NCBI RefSeq assembly: GCF_001420695.1
Contig: NZ_LJJB01000007.1
Coordinates: 1-64,000, forward strand
From: Brevibacillus choshinensis
GTDB taxonomy: Bacteria; Bacillota; Bacilli; Brevibacillales; Brevibacillaceae
Direction of reading: 5' to 3'
DNA length: 64,000 nt
Within the stretch, counting starts at the first letter, position 1; each line of letters begins with the position of its first letter. Shown in pieces: positions 9,446 through 17,546 of the stretch. The notes under the pieces are model-generated. The model saw only the letters and a program-made list of their open reading frames with translations. It did not search any database and had not been told where the DNA came from. Made by a program: the position numbers and the translations under genes.

Positions 9446-10189
9446 ATGTTTAAAAAACAGTATCTGGCGGTTGCATCTGCTGTGGTTCTGACAGTAGGAC
9501 TGTTTCCAGCAAGCTCCGATGCACAAGTAGCAAAGAAGAATTTGTCAGCCACCTACAACAACATCAAGGTCCTGTATAATGGCAACCAAGTTTCTACAAC
9601 GATCGAACCTTTCATTGTGAACGGAACGACGTATATTCCTCTTCGCATGATGGCAGGAGTATTCAACAAGGACATTAACTGGGACGGCACCAACTACACG
9701 ATCAACGTGAAAGACCAGGCTGACCCAGGCTACGAAGCTCAGTTGTCTGCAAAAGATGCTGAGATCAAAAGACTTCAGGACAAAATCAATGATCTGAACA
9801 ACGAAATCGACGACCTGAATGACGAGCTGGATGATAATGACAGCAGCAGTGATGACTTCGATAATGATCTTTCAGATCTGGAAGATACTCTGAACGATGA
9901 TTATGGCGACTACGAAGATCTGGAGTGGGACATCACGCTTGATGGCGACGAAGATGAGATCGAAGTAGAAATCGCGATCGATTTTGACGATTATGAAGAT
10001 GATTTCAACGATCTGAGTGAGAAAAAACTCAAAACATTGGTTGAAGATATCGTAAATGACATCTGGGATGAATTTGATGATGCAGATGTAACCGGTGTTA
10101 TCATCGACAGCAGCTCCGATGATGAGCAGTACGACTTCGAAGGCGATAGCTCCGACGAGACGATCACTTTCGACGGCGACGAAATCTAA
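9446..10189 (+). CDS. secreted copper-amine-oxidase-N-domain protein with acidic tail
   Basis: A 247-residue exported protein: signal peptide (MFKKQYLAVASAVVLTVGLF, cleavage near SSDA-Q), then a copper amine oxidase N-like domain (about residues 35-90; PFIVNGTTYIPLRMMAGVF is the diagnostic stretch), a short coiled coil (DAEIKRLQDKINDLNNEIDD) and a long Asp/Glu-rich C-terminal half. This domain is common in cell-wall proteins of Brevibacillus and Paenibacillus and carries no catalytic activity itself. The acidic half suggests cation or wall-polymer binding. The start is fixed by GGAGG; the open frame upstream is not coding. Confidence 0.85.
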   Translation: MFKKQYLAVASAVVLTVGLFPASSDAQVAKKNLSATYNNIKVLYNGNQVSTTIEPFIVNGTTYIPLRMMAGVFNKDINWDGTNYTINVKDQADPGYEAQLSAKDAEIKRLQDKINDLNNEIDDLNDELDDNDSSSDDFDNDLSDLEDTLNDDYGDYEDLEWDITLDGDEDEIEVEIAIDFDDYEDDFNDLSEKKLKTLVEDIVNDIWDEFDDADVTGVIIDSSSDDEQYDFEGDSSDETITFDGDEI

Positions 10190-10201
10190 TAACGAACACC
10201 C

Positions 10202-10244
10202 AAAAAGCCTTGCTCCCTACCAAATGGGAAAGCAAGGCTTTTTT
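10202..10244 (+). terminator. rho-independent terminator
   Basis: AAAAAGCCTTGCT pairs with AGCAAGGCTTTTTT around a short loop, right after the acidic secreted protein. Confidence 0.85.
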
Positions 10245-10380
10245 CCTATTTCCAAAAAGAGCAAATCCACATATAAAAAATAAGAGGTAAACTGATAGTA
10301 TAGAAATAGAGATAGGCGATACACAAAAGGTGATCGCGATTGGGGAATGATGATATGTCGATCAGTCAGGAACGTCTTCC

Positions 10381-11070
10381 ATGAAAAGCATACTATTGGT
10401 AGAGGATGAACTCGTAATATCGCGGGTATTAAAGGTTTATTTGCAAAAAGCAAATTACCAGGTGTGGCAGGCTGTCGATGGGCTTGAGGCGATACAGCTA
10501 TTTGATGAAAAGAAACCAGACTTAGTGCTGTTGGATGTGATGCTGCCGGAGCGTAATGGCTGGGAAATCCTACAGTACATACGGGAAAAGAGCGCCTGTC
10601 CGGTCATTATGATCACTGCCCTGGGGCAAACCGATCAAAAGCTGATGGGATTGAATGAGGGTGCCGATGATTACATCACGAAGCCATTTGTGGCAGAAGA
10701 GGTCGTCGCTCGCGTCAATGCAGTGCTGAGGCGGTCAGCGATCTTGATCAAAGACCAAGAAACTCGGATCTACGGCAGCCTAAAAATCAATTTTCAATCA
10801 CACAACGTGACGCTGCATGGTCTTGAAGTGCTGTTCCATCCCCGAGATCTGTCCTTGCTGCTGTTTTTGGCGCAAAATCCGAATCAGACCTTTACTCGGG
10901 ATCAGCTAATCGACCAGGTATGGGGAATGGATTACGGTGGCAGCGATCGTGCAGTAGACCTAGCGATCAAGCGAATTCGAAAAACGTTGGAAAACTGGCC
11001 GCCATCCGAAGGGGAGATCAAGACCTTACGAGGGGTGGGATATCAGTTCTGTGTTTACAAAAAACAGTGA
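10381..11070 (+). CDS. response regulator, OmpR/PhoB family
   Basis: A 229-residue regulator. The receiver domain has the acidic pair in LVEDE, phosphoacceptor Asp52 in VLLDVMLPERNG, the Thr of MITALG, and the conserved Lys in DDYITKPF. The C-terminal winged helix (about residues 130-229) contains FTRDQLIDQVWGMDYGGSDR and VDLAIKRIRKTLE, and ends GVGYQF as in this family. It overlaps the following kinase by 20 bases. The start ATG has AGGAA upstream at slightly long spacing. The target is unknown; the acidic secreted protein upstream is one possibility by position only. Confidence 0.92.
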   Translation: MKSILLVEDELVISRVLKVYLQKANYQVWQAVDGLEAIQLFDEKKPDLVLLDVMLPERNGWEILQYIREKSACPVIMITALGQTDQKLMGLNEGADDYITKPFVAEEVVARVNAVLRRSAILIKDQETRIYGSLKINFQSHNVTLHGLEVLFHPRDLSLLLFLAQNPNQTFTRDQLIDQVWGMDYGGSDRAVDLAIKRIRKTLENWPPSEGEIKTLRGVGYQFCVYKKQ

Positions 11071-12469
11071 ACCCGTCTCTCTTCTCCGCTACTGGACCGT
11101 CCGTTACCTGATTACCCTCTGTTGTGGGCTGGTCATTATCGGCATCGTCTCCGCCTATTGGATCAAATATGCTGCGACGGAAAAAGAGCTGGAAGTGACA
11201 CGGCTATTTGCAGAAGAGGTAGCTGACCGTGTCGTAGATGACGACGGAAATATGCTCGTGGGCAATACACTGCACCAGATCCTGGACAATCGGCGCAAAT
11301 TCATGGGCGTAGATCGGAACTTGCTGTTGTTTATCAAGGATCAAAAAGGAGAGCTGATCTATAGTCGGCCAGGACAGCTGCCGCCGCCGATTCAGAAAGA
11401 TTTGGACAAGCTTTTGGGCGAGGCAGAGCGAGCAGACAAAGTAAAGCTACCGAACGGAGACCTTCAATACGTAGTCAAAAAAGATTTGGAATATAATGAC
11501 AAAATCACAGGGAAGGTCATCCTGCTCTTTCCTGAGACCGATATCAAGGTCGGCAAGGAAGAGCTACAGTACTTGGTGATCATGCTGGGGAGTCTGGGCA
11601 TGTTGGGCTGGGCAGTGATCTATTTCCACTCCCGCCGCTTGTCAGAGCCGATCCAGAACGTGGTCTTGGCAGCCCGACAGATCGTAGAAGGCAACTATGA
11701 CGTCCCCATCCATCAACCGATCAAGGAACGGGAAATTCATGAGCTGGTCTATACGTTCAAAGAGATGGCGGACCGGTTGCGTCAATTGGAAAGCATGCGT
11801 ACCGAGCTGTTGGCGGGCGTCACGCATGAATTGAAAACGCCTGTAACTTCTATCAGCGGCCTCGTTCAAGCGATTAATGATCAGGTCGTATCAGGTGAGG
11901 AAGAAAAAGAGTTTCTGGAGATTTGCCTGAAGGAGACGAGGCGGCTGCAGAACATGGTAGAAGACTTGCTTGATTTCAATTCGTTTGCTGTGGGAGCCAT
12001 AGCCGTTACGCAAGAAGAGCAAAATTTGAACAAGCTCATTCGCGAAATTGCTTCCCAGTGGAAAATCGTGCACGATCAGGACACGGTCTCCCTGTATACG
12101 AATATTCCTGAAAAACAGACAACCGTATATGTTGACCCAGGTCGAGTCCAGCAAATTTTGATCAACCTGTTAAACAATGCGAGACAGGCTATCGGTGCAG
12201 GCGGGAAAATTGAGCTGGAGCTGTATGAAACGCCGGCAGATATGCGCATCGACGTAACGGATAACGGTCAAGGAATTCCTAGAGATGAGCAATCGCTGAT
12301 CTTTGAGCGGTTTTTTCGGGGAAGCAACAAGAAAGACAAGGTCCGGGGTTTAGGACTTGGCTTGTCCTTTTCACGGATGATCGCGAAGGCTTTGGGTGGC
12401 GAGCTCGTGCTCAAGGAAAGTACAGAGGATGGCTCTACCTTTACCCTGATCCTGCCGAAATCGGCGTAA
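11051..12469 (+). CDS. sensor histidine kinase with HAMP domain
   Basis: A 472-residue membrane kinase paired with the overlapping OmpR-type regulator. Transmembrane helix 1 is near residues 15-35, an extracellular sensor domain follows (to about 170), helix 2 is near 175-195, and a HAMP linker spans about 196-248. The phosphoacceptor His259 lies in GVTHELKTPVTSISG. The ATPase domain shows INLLNNARQAI (N box), DNGQGIP (G1), FERFFRG (F box) and GLGLGLSF (G2). GTG is the start, inside the regulator gene. The signal is unknown. Confidence 0.93.
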   Translation: MFTKNSEPVSLLRYWTVRYLITLCCGLVIIGIVSAYWIKYAATEKELEVTRLFAEEVADRVVDDDGNMLVGNTLHQILDNRRKFMGVDRNLLLFIKDQKGELIYSRPGQLPPPIQKDLDKLLGEAERADKVKLPNGDLQYVVKKDLEYNDKITGKVILLFPETDIKVGKEELQYLVIMLGSLGMLGWAVIYFHSRRLSEPIQNVVLAARQIVEGNYDVPIHQPIKEREIHELVYTFKEMADRLRQLESMRTELLAGVTHELKTPVTSISGLVQAINDQVVSGEEEKEFLEICLKETRRLQNMVEDLLDFNSFAVGAIAVTQEEQNLNKLIREIASQWKIVHDQDTVSLYTNIPEKQTTVYVDPGRVQQILINLLNNARQAIGAGGKIELELYETPADMRIDVTDNGQGIPRDEQSLIFERFFRGSNKKDKVRGLGLGLSFSRMIAKALGGELVLKESTEDGSTFTLILPKSA

Positions 12470-12480
12470 ATAAAATAAAT

Positions 12481-12524
12481 AGCCTGACCTTCATCCGTAC
12501 GTGCGGAGTTCGGGTCAGGCTATT
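12481..12524. terminator. terminator between convergent genes
   Basis: The stem ATAGCCTGACC with GGTCAGGCTAT encloses a smaller hairpin. The T-rich flank reads on the minus strand, so it mainly serves dctB. Confidence 0.7.
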
Positions 12525-12539
12525 GGATCAGGAGCAGCT

Positions 12540-13589
12540 TCACCGAGCCTGGTGAAGCTCATTGATTTTATCCATGAGTGGTTTCCCGATGCTGGGAGCG
12601 AACTTGTCGTAAACTGGCTGCAGCGCTTGCCGCCAGGCTGTCCGTTCCTCCTGTGTCTGCTCGTGGATGTCTATCGTGTCCATTTCTTTGAGCTTCTCCA
12701 ACTGATTTTCGTTCATGGAGACAGAAAGCGCATTGTTGAACCGGGTCGCTTCGGCCAGTGCTTCTTCAATATCTCTTTGGATGTCGGCGGGGAGCTTGTT
12801 CCAGAACTCTTGGTTCATGATGACTACATAGCCCAAATAGTTATGGTTGCTGATCGTCATGTTCGTCTGGACCTGATACAGCCGCTTGGTATACACATTG
12901 GAAATCGTGTTTTCCTCGCCGTCTACTTCTCCATTGGCGAGCATGCTATACAGATCGTTGAACGAAGAGCCGACGGGAAGCGCACGCAAGGTCCGAAATT
13001 GTTCGTCCAGCACCTTGCTGGGGATGATCCGAATCCGCTGTCCCTTGAAATCATTCGGCATGAGGATGGGGCGATTCGCAGTAATCTGTTTGAAGCCATT
13101 CCCCCAATAAGCCATTCCCTTCATGTTCGATTGATCCAGGGCAGCGAACAGCATCCGCCCGATTTCACCTTGAAAAACGTTTTCTACGTCTTGCTGATCG
13201 CGAAATACATAAGGTAACTCCAGAAGTGCCCACTGGGGAATGGTACCGGATAGATGGGAGAAGGCAGGAGCGATCATCTGAATCTCCCCGTTCATCAGCG
13301 CAGGAATCTCCGTTTTTTCCGTATGCAGGGTGCTGTTCGCAAAGACTTGCACCTCCACACGCCCATTTGTTTTTGTTTTCACCAGTTGGGCAAAGCGATC
13401 GACTGCCAGACCTTTTGGTGTGTTTTCGGCTACGACGTGACTAAATTTAATCACAATGCGCTCTGAGAGCTTCTCCTGCTCCTCATCATAGCCCCATTGT
13501 GTGAGAGAAAGGTCTGGACCGAATCCGATCGCTACGGCACTAACGAGACCAAGAAGGACGAACAGAGCGATGCTTGCAAAAGGTTTCAT
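12540..13589 (-). CDS. dctB: C4-dicarboxylate-binding protein, DctP/TRAP family
   Basis: A 349-residue extracytoplasmic binding protein. The N-terminal hydrophobic segment (SIALFVLLGLVSAVAIGFG) is followed by the TRAP-DctP opening IVIKFSHVVAENTPKGLAVD, with GMAYWGNGFKQITANRPI and GEVDGEENTISNVYTKRLYQ further on. No TRAP permease genes lie nearby. In B. subtilis the homologous DctB is divergent from dctSR and acts as a co-sensor with DctS, with transport by a DAACS carrier; the layout here is the same. The ATG at 13589 begins a proper signal sequence, though its ribosome site is weak. Confidence 0.85.
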   Translation of the reverse strand: MKPFASIALFVLLGLVSAVAIGFGPDLSLTQWGYDEEQEKLSERIVIKFSHVVAENTPKGLAVDRFAQLVKTKTNGRVEVQVFANSTLHTEKTEIPALMNGEIQMIAPAFSHLSGTIPQWALLELPYVFRDQQDVENVFQGEIGRMLFAALDQSNMKGMAYWGNGFKQITANRPILMPNDFKGQRIRIIPSKVLDEQFRTLRALPVGSSFNDLYSMLANGEVDGEENTISNVYTKRLYQVQTNMTISNHNYLGYVVIMNQEFWNKLPADIQRDIEEALAEATRFNNALSVSMNENQLEKLKEMDTIDIHEQTQEERTAWRQALQPVYDKFAPSIGKPLMDKINELHQAR

Positions 13590-13617
13590 AGATGACACCC
13601 GCTTACCATCAGTTGAT

Positions 13618-13646
13618 TTGCTGGGAGTACTGTAACAAAATATAGA
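13618..13646 (+). promoter_or_regulatory. candidate sigma-A promoter of dctS
   Basis: TTGCTG and TATAGA are separated by 17 bases in the 92-base dctB/dctS divergent gap, with a predicted start about 30 bases before the TTG codon of dctS. Confidence 0.45.
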
Positions 13647-13681
13647 ATAGCAAGCAATCACAGCCGGAAGGAAGAGCCTTT

Positions 13682-15286
13682 TTGTTCAAACGCTTGAAAA
13701 TTAAATGGAAAATTATGCTACTCTCCATCGGCATCGTCTTGTTTTCCCTCTTGATCGGCGGTCTGATCATCGTAGGTGGAGTCATTCGGATATCAGAGAA
13801 ACAGCTGGGCCAACGTCTGATGACCACTGCTCGTACCGTAGCGGAAATACCGCTCGTTCAAAAAAGCATACAAGAACCAGGGGGCTGGACGACGATCAGT
13901 CCGACTGCCCGGAGGCTGAGAATCGTCAATGACGTGACCTACATCGTGGTGCTGAACAAGGACCGGATTCGCTACTCCGACCCGTTGGACGAGAGGATCG
14001 GAACTGTCTTTCGGGATCCGGCAGTGGAGGCGGCGTATGCTGAGCATTCGTATTTGCAAAAAGTGAAGGGCGAGCTGGGGACGGCTCTGCGTGCATACGT
14101 GCCCATCATGGACGATCAGCATCAGCAGGTCGGGGTCGTGCTCGTGGGGCGTGTCATGCCTGGTGTCTGGGAAATCATGCAAGAGGAGCGAGGCAATATC
14201 GCTATTACGTTTTTTCTCTCCCTCTTGTTTGGCGTATGGGGCTCGTATCAGCTGGCGCGCCATATGAAAAAGCAGATGCTGAATCTGGAGCCAGATGAAA
14301 TTGCCCGGATTCTCGTGGAGCGGACGGCGACTTTCCACGCCATGCACGAAGGGGTGATCGCGATAGACAATGGGGAGCGGATCACCATTTTTAATGATCG
14401 CGCCAAGCAGATATTCGGCCTTGATGAGGACCTAGAAGTACTGGGCAAGCCAATACGCTCTGTGCTTCACGACACGCGACTGCCGGAAGTACTGGAGCTG
14501 CAAAAAAACTTCACGAATACGGAGATCCATGTGGAGAATACGCTCCTCTGGTCGAACCGGTTTTTGATCAAAGTCGAGAACAAGGTAGTAGGAGCGCTGG
14601 CGATCTTTCAAGACCGCACCGAGGTAGCGCGGATGGCGGAGGAACTGACAGGTGTCAAAGAATTTGTCGGAGCGTTGCGGGTGCAAAATCACGAGCACAT
14701 GAACAAGCTCCATACGATCGCGGGACTACTTCAGCTCCAGCAGCACGAAAAAGCACTCGCCTATTTATTTGAAATCAATGACCAGCAGGAGGAGCTGACG
14801 TCCTTTTTGACCACACAGATCGCGGACGAAAATGTGTCAGGGCTCTTGCTCGGCAAGGTGAGCCGCGGTAGAGAACTTGGCATCCGTGTGACGATCGATC
14901 GGATGAGCCATCTGGAACAGTTTCCCCCTTATATGGACCACCACAACTTCGTATTGATCTTAGGCAATCTCATTGAGAACGCATTTGACTCCCTGGAAAA
15001 GAGTGGGGGAGCAGACAAGGAAATTACCATCAGCATTGAACAGGACAGCGAGGTTTGCTCCTTGCTTGTAGAGGACAACGGGATCGGGATGGATGAGGAA
15101 ACGCGAGCTCGTATGCTAGAGAGAGGGTTTTCGACCAAGGAACGGGAGCATCGAGGACTCGGGTTGTTTTTAGTACATCAGCTGGTGAAAAAGGGTGGAG
15201 GCGAGCTCGTCTGCCACTCCAGACCCACAGAGGGAGCAAGTTTTCTCATTACGTTTCCCATGAAGGAGGTGGACGAGTCAAAGTGA
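13682..15286 (+). CDS. dctS: sensor histidine kinase DctS-like (CitA/DcuS family)
   Basis: A 534-residue kinase of the citrate/C4-dicarboxylate sensing family. Transmembrane helix 1 (about residues 11-33) and helix 2 (about 175-193) flank an extracellular PAS-like domain (VTYIVVLNKDRIRYSDPLDE; GTALRAYVPIMDD). A cytoplasmic PAS follows (MHEGVIAIDNGERITIFNDR). The Spo0B-type phosphoacceptor is His337 in RVQNHEHMNKLHTIAGLLQL, and the ATPase has LGNLIENAFDSL and GLGLFLVHQLV. The start is TTG with GGAAGG upstream. It is divergent from dctB and overlaps dctR by four bases. It should sense C4-dicarboxylates, probably with DctB. Confidence 0.88.
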   Translation: MFKRLKIKWKIMLLSIGIVLFSLLIGGLIIVGGVIRISEKQLGQRLMTTARTVAEIPLVQKSIQEPGGWTTISPTARRLRIVNDVTYIVVLNKDRIRYSDPLDERIGTVFRDPAVEAAYAEHSYLQKVKGELGTALRAYVPIMDDQHQQVGVVLVGRVMPGVWEIMQEERGNIAITFFLSLLFGVWGSYQLARHMKKQMLNLEPDEIARILVERTATFHAMHEGVIAIDNGERITIFNDRAKQIFGLDEDLEVLGKPIRSVLHDTRLPEVLELQKNFTNTEIHVENTLLWSNRFLIKVENKVVGALAIFQDRTEVARMAEELTGVKEFVGALRVQNHEHMNKLHTIAGLLQLQQHEKALAYLFEINDQQEELTSFLTTQIADENVSGLLLGKVSRGRELGIRVTIDRMSHLEQFPPYMDHHNFVLILGNLIENAFDSLEKSGGADKEITISIEQDSEVCSLLVEDNGIGMDEETRARMLERGFSTKEREHRGLGLFLVHQLVKKGGGELVCHSRPTEGASFLITFPMKEVDESK

Positions 15287-15999
15287 ATGACTTCATTCGA
15301 GTGGTCGTCATCGAGGACGATCCGATGGTGCAGGAGATCAACACACAGTTTATCGAGCGCGTCCCAGGCTTTCAGGTCGTGGGTGTCGCAGCCAATGGCG
15401 CTGAGGGCGTCAAGCTGGTCGCGGAGCTGATTCCCGATCTGGTCATGATGGATGTGTTCATGCCTGTGCAGGACGGGATCAAGGCGTTGGTCGAGCTGCG
15501 AGTCAGAGATCAGGCGGTCGATGTCATCGTGATTACAGCAGCCAAGGACAAGCCTACGATTCAGTCCATGCTGCGAAATGGAGCGATGGATTACATCATC
15601 AAGCCCTTTGCGTTTGAACGAATTCAGCAGTCTCTCGAATCTTATCGGCAGTATCGTCAGCAAATCGCTTTGGACGGCACAGCGTCACAGGAAGAGGTCG
15701 ACCAGCTATTATTCCGCAAATCCATTGAAAAGCCGAGCAAGCCAGTCGAGCCGGTCCGAGAAACAGAAGCATTGCCCAAGGGATTGCACGCTGTTACACT
15801 GGATCAAATAGAACGTCACTTGGAGAAAGAAAATAAGTCTCTTTCGGCTGAAGAAGTGGCTGAGCGGGTCGGGATTGCCAGAGTGACGGCCAGACGCTAT
15901 CTGGACTATCTCGAAAAGGTGGGAAAGGTGCGGCTGGATGTCAGCTATGGTGGAATCGGCAGACCCACGAATCGGTACATGCGAGTTCTCAAAAAATAG
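15283..15999 (+). CDS. dctR: response regulator DctR-like (CitB/DcuR family)
   Basis: A 238-residue regulator. The receiver has acidic residues in VVIEDDPMV and phosphoacceptor Asp57 in LVMMDVFMPVQDG. A linker leads to a C-terminal winged helix-turn-helix typical of DcuR/CitT (SAEEVAERVGIARVTARRYL, then DVSYGGIGRPTNRYM). It is translationally coupled to dctS. By analogy with B. subtilis it should activate a C4-dicarboxylate carrier gene; the symporter at 7927-9183 is the natural candidate, although its promoter is 6 kb away. Confidence 0.88.
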   Translation: MNDFIRVVVIEDDPMVQEINTQFIERVPGFQVVGVAANGAEGVKLVAELIPDLVMMDVFMPVQDGIKALVELRVRDQAVDVIVITAAKDKPTIQSMLRNGAMDYIIKPFAFERIQQSLESYRQYRQQIALDGTASQEEVDQLLFRKSIEKPSKPVEPVRETEALPKGLHAVTLDQIERHLEKENKSLSAEEVAERVGIARVTARRYLDYLEKVGKVRLDVSYGGIGRPTNRYMRVLKK

Positions 16000-16017
16000 T
16001 CGGGAGGTGAGCGTCAG

Positions 16018-17388
16018 TTGATCGATTATGAAGCCGTTTTGGGTTCATTGTTCGACATCGTACACGTCACGGATGCACAAGGCAAAACGCTCTACTGCTC
16101 GAAAGGGTATGGGGAATATTTCGGAATCAACCCGGAGGAAATGATGGGGAAGCCGATCGAGGATTTTTATCATAAGGGCTATTTTTCCCCTACGATTACG
16201 ATGCGGGTGATCCGTGACAAAAAGAAAGTACAGACCATCCAGACGACCAAGCAAAACCGGAAGCTCTTTGTGGAAGGAACGCCGATCTGGGATCAAGAAG
16301 GCAACTTCAGTGGTGTAGTCAATACGTCGATCGACATCACGGATGAGGAAAAGCTTCAGCAGGAGCTGAATGAAATTAAGTACATCGGGACACTTTACCA
16401 AAGTGAAATCACCAAGGAGAGAGGCAGGAAAAAAGGGAACACCTGCCTGATCTACCGCAGCACCTCCATGCAGCAGGTAACAGCCATGGCGGAAAAGCTG
16501 GCGCAAGTAGAGTCTTCAATGATATTGCTGGGTGAATCGGGTGTCGGCAAAGGTGTGCTAGCCAAGTACATTCATGAATGCAGCCCGCGAACGGACAAGC
16601 CTTTTGTGCATATTAACTGTGGAGCCATCCCTGAAACACTTCTGGAGTCGGAGTTGTTCGGCTACGAGAAAGGTGCTTTCACCGGAGCTGACAAGGACGG
16701 CAAGTCTGGGCTGATTGAAAAGGCAAACGGAGGTACGCTTTTTTTAGATGAAATTGGTGAGCTGCCGCTCAATTTACAGGTAAAGCTGCTGACGGTCTTG
16801 CAGGATAAGATGATCACACCCGTGGGTAGCTCCACTTCGAGAAAAGTGGACGTAAAGCTCATCACCGCGACGAACAAAAACTTGCGTCAGATGGTGAGGG
16901 AAGGGAAGTTCCGCGAAGATTTGTACTACCGGATTCACGTCGTGCCGCTGGAAATCCCGCCGCTGAGAGAGCGTAGAGAAGAAATACCTGTCCTTATCCA
17001 CTACTTTCGGGGCGTCTTTTGTGAGAGATACAGTCTCGACAGACAGCTCAGCGACGTCTGCTATCGCATCTTGGAGGAATACGACTGGCCCGGAAATGTG
17101 CGAGAACTGGAAAACGTGGTGGAGCGTCTGGTGGTCACTTCGCATGATGAACTCATCACCCCTGCGCAGATTCCCCGCTATATTCACAATCAAGAGGGCA
17201 GTGCCAACAATGGGGTAAAGGTAGATCGGGTCATGCAGATGCAGGATGCGATGGAGGAAGTGGAGCGACAGCTGATGCAGCGCGCTTTTGACCTTCACAA
17301 GACGTCAATCAAGGTTGCAGAAGCACTAGGGATCAGTCAGCCATCAGCGAGTCGCAAACTGCGAAAGTGGGTATTCCCTCGTGAATAA
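16018..17388 (+). CDS. sigma-54-dependent activator with PAS sensor
   Basis: A 456-residue enhancer-binding protein. An N-terminal PAS domain (about residues 5-110; VTDAQGKTLYCSKGYGEYFG) precedes the AAA+ module: Walker A GESGVGKG near residue 172, the sigma-54-contacting GAFTGA at 219-224, Walker B GGTLFLDEIGELP, and arginine fingers in FREDLYYRI and LRERREEI. A Fis-type helix-turn-helix ends the protein (SIKVAEALGISQPSASRKL). The start is TTG after GGGAGGTGA, 18 bases behind dctR, so it may be co-transcribed. A sigma-54 promoter lies just downstream, making the next operon its likely target. Confidence 0.93.
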   Translation: MIDYEAVLGSLFDIVHVTDAQGKTLYCSKGYGEYFGINPEEMMGKPIEDFYHKGYFSPTITMRVIRDKKKVQTIQTTKQNRKLFVEGTPIWDQEGNFSGVVNTSIDITDEEKLQQELNEIKYIGTLYQSEITKERGRKKGNTCLIYRSTSMQQVTAMAEKLAQVESSMILLGESGVGKGVLAKYIHECSPRTDKPFVHINCGAIPETLLESELFGYEKGAFTGADKDGKSGLIEKANGGTLFLDEIGELPLNLQVKLLTVLQDKMITPVGSSTSRKVDVKLITATNKNLRQMVREGKFREDLYYRIHVVPLEIPPLRERREEIPVLIHYFRGVFCERYSLDRQLSDVCYRILEEYDWPGNVRELENVVERLVVTSHDELITPAQIPRYIHNQEGSANNGVKVDRVMQMQDAMEEVERQLMQRAFDLHKTSIKVAEALGISQPSASRKLRKWVFPRE

Positions 17389-17391
17389 ATG

Positions 17392-17409
17392 CTATTCACT
17401 ACGGAATAG
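17392..17409. promoter_or_regulatory. candidate upstream activating site (CTATTC-N6-GAATAG)
   Basis: A perfect 6-base inverted repeat with a 6-base spacer begins four bases after the activator stop, about 85-100 bases upstream of the sigma-54 promoter. A further GAATAG half-site occurs at 17459-17464. Position and symmetry suit an enhancer site for the adjacent activator; binding is inferred. Confidence 0.4.
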
Positions 17410-17492
17410 AGAGAAATCACAAGGAGTAAGCGGATTTGGTGATTGTGTATGCGTGGCTGAATAGAGGTTGGGCTGATTATGCGGATTACAGC

Positions 17493-17509
17493 TTGGCACT
17501 GTTTTTGCA
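17493..17509 (+). promoter_or_regulatory. sigma-54 (-24/-12) promoter
   Basis: TTGGCACTGTTTTTGCA matches the sigma-54 consensus, with GG and GC elements 12 bases apart. The predicted start is near 17520, followed by an AAAGGGG ribosome site and the TTG codon of the binding-protein gene at 17547. It lies right after a gene for a sigma-54 activator. Confidence 0.88.
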
Positions 17510-17546
17510 AAATTGAAACAGTAATCTGGTAAAGGGGCACTTCGAT

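Noticed and set aside
12501-13217. 238-residue plus-strand open frame
   Set aside because: It is a shadow of dctB, whose binding-protein motifs on the minus strand are clear.
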